From contig PDUC01000051.1 in the NCBI GenBank assembly GCA_002747255.1, positions 1 to 44,775 of the forward strand: DNA of 44,775 bases, read 5' to 3'. Every line of letters starts with the position of its first letter. Positions within the stretch are counted from its first letter, which is position 1. Below are positions 44,271-44,775 of the stretch, piece after piece. The notes under the pieces are model-generated. The model ran no database searches. It saw nothing but the letters and a program-made list of their open reading frames with translations, and was not told the origin of the DNA. The DNA comes from Acidobacteriota bacterium. Lineage in GTDB: Bacteria > Acidobacteriota > Holophagae > Acanthopleuribacterales > Acanthopleuribacteraceae. The position numbers were made by a program, and so were the translations under genes.

Positions 44271-44290
44271 TTAACTGGCCGACCAGTTAA
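44271..44290 (-). promoter_or_regulatory. TetR-type operator O1 upstream of tetR
   Basis: The sequence TTAACTGGCCGACCAGTTAA has arms TTAACTGG and CCAGTTAA around four bases. It shares its 15-base core with the copy at 43452-43471. It covers the start-site region of the tetR promoter and touches its -10 box, as expected for autorepression. Confidence 0.82.
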
Positions 44291-44318
44291 ATATAGGTAG
44301 ATGTATTCTTTTTGTCAA
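44290..44318 (-). promoter_or_regulatory. Near-consensus sigma-70 promoter of tetR
   Basis: On the minus strand TTGACA (44318-44313) is followed after exactly 17 bases by TATATT (44295-44290). The predicted start, near 44283, falls inside the TetR operator. The leader to the tetR ATG is about 170 bases. Confidence 0.75.
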
Positions 44319-44362
44319 GTTAAAATGGATATGAATTGATGGCAAGAAGAACATGGTAATAA

Positions 44363-44692
44363 AAGGGAATAATTGCAGAAGCGCTTGCTGAGGAGGATTT
44401 GGCTGCTAAAGGAAATCGTATTTTAGGTAGCCAAGTGGGTGCACAAACGGAGGAAGGCTTGAGGCACATTGATCAACTTGTGGAAAAGCCAAGTGGTGAA
44501 ACAGTTGCTATAGAGGTAAAATCTGGTTGGGCAAAGCGCACTGCAAAACAGGAGGCAAAAGACAACGCGATGGCAGCTAAAGGTGCAAAACTTGTTGGTA
44601 AGAATGCCCCAGACGCCTTGAAAGGAAAAACCAGGAAAATAAAAACAGAAGTGTACCGAGTTAATGTTGGAATAACAGGAGGAAAAAAATGA
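44363..44692 (+). CDS. Orphan toxin module, PD-(D/E)xK nuclease-like (N-terminus lost)
   Basis: The open frame follows two stop codons (TAATAA, 44357-44362) and has no good start; TTG at 44399 is the first candidate. It encodes KGIIAEALAEEDLAAKGNRI, then QVGAQTEEGLRHIDQLV and ETVAIEVKSGWAKR. The Asp, then E-V-K some 15 residues later, is the layout of a PD-(D/E)xK nuclease, and the sequence style is that of C-terminal toxin tips of RHS or other polymorphic toxins. No delivery part precedes it, only the tetR control region. A stop-start overlap (ATGA) joins it to the next gene, the usual place for an immunity gene. It is probably a displaced, perhaps silent, toxin tip. Confidence 0.6.
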   Translation, partial: KGIIAEALAEEDLAAKGNRILGSQVGAQTEEGLRHIDQLVEKPSGETVAIEVKSGWAKRTAKQEAKDNAMAAKGAKLVGKNAPDALKGKTRKIKTEVYRVNVGITGGKK

Positions 44693-44775
44693 GCATCAAG
44701 GAATGTAAAACTGCTTTACTTAAAGAGGTCGGCCATAAGGTTGCTTCCATAGGTTTTTGCCCCAAAGCTAGAGGA
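44689..44775 (+). CDS. Probable immunity gene to the toxin module (cut by window edge)
   Basis: A frame starts at ATG 44689, overlapping the toxin stop codon, behind an AGGAGG site six bases upstream (acaggaggaaaaaa). It encodes MSIKECKTALLKEVGHKVAS then IGFCPKARG and runs off the window. It is too short to assign a family. Its function is inferred only from the strong ribosome site, the coupling and the position right after a toxin tip. Confidence 0.55.
   Translation, partial: MSIKECKTALLKEVGHKVASIGFCPKARG

Overview
The window looks like a chromosomal segment of a motile, Gram-negative bacterium. It encodes several signal-peptide-bearing outer-membrane beta-barrel candidates, a TolC-type channel, two methyl-accepting chemotaxis proteins (MCPs), a PilZ protein and a PhoB/PhoR-like pair. 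Two promoter candidates fit the flagellar sigma-28 consensus. I cannot fix the phylum. The TPR/Ser-Thr-kinase protein and the mixed housekeeping content would fit an Acidobacteriota- or Desulfobacterota-like genome, but that is a guess. The 38.0-44.1 kb block is visibly richer in G+C than the rest and was probably acquired separately.

Left accessory block (1-8.1 kb). A transposase fragment reads out of the left edge. A four-gene type I-C-like CRISPR interference operon follows on the minus strand, in the order cas5-cas8-cas7-cas3. No cas1, cas2, cas4 or array is present. A single 32-nt element resembling a degenerate I-C repeat lies about 30 nt upstream of cas5. Next come a decayed IS1634-like transposase and what looks like the 3' tail (domains V-VI) of a group II intron.

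Core block (8.1-37.4 kb). Mostly ordinary genes: Xaa-Pro aminopeptidase, uracil phosphoribosyltransferase, an rpiB-glyA-elbB cluster, an ECF sigma/anti-sigma pair, an MCP, a C69 dipeptidase, secreted and outer-membrane proteins around an EEF1AKMT1/Efm5-like methyltransferase, a two-component system, imidazolonepropionase, a TPR-kinase coupled to a degenerate DUF2064-like protein, an RluA-type pseudouridine synthase, an aldehyde dehydrogenase, a PilZ protein and a second MCP.

Right accessory block (38.0-44.8 kb). A TetR-regulated efflux operon encodes an adaptor and an RND pump fused to its own TolC channel, with a signal peptide retained at the join. Two copies of one palindrome form the likely TetR operators; one overlaps a near-consensus promoter in front of tetR. 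The window ends in an orphan nuclease-toxin C-terminal module whose stop overlaps the start of a downstream gene, probably its immunity gene.

The most interesting points are the effector-only I-C locus with its solitary repeat, the RND-TolC fusion with an internal signal peptide, the fully readable TetR circuit and the orphan toxin/immunity module. Nothing here was checked by database search.
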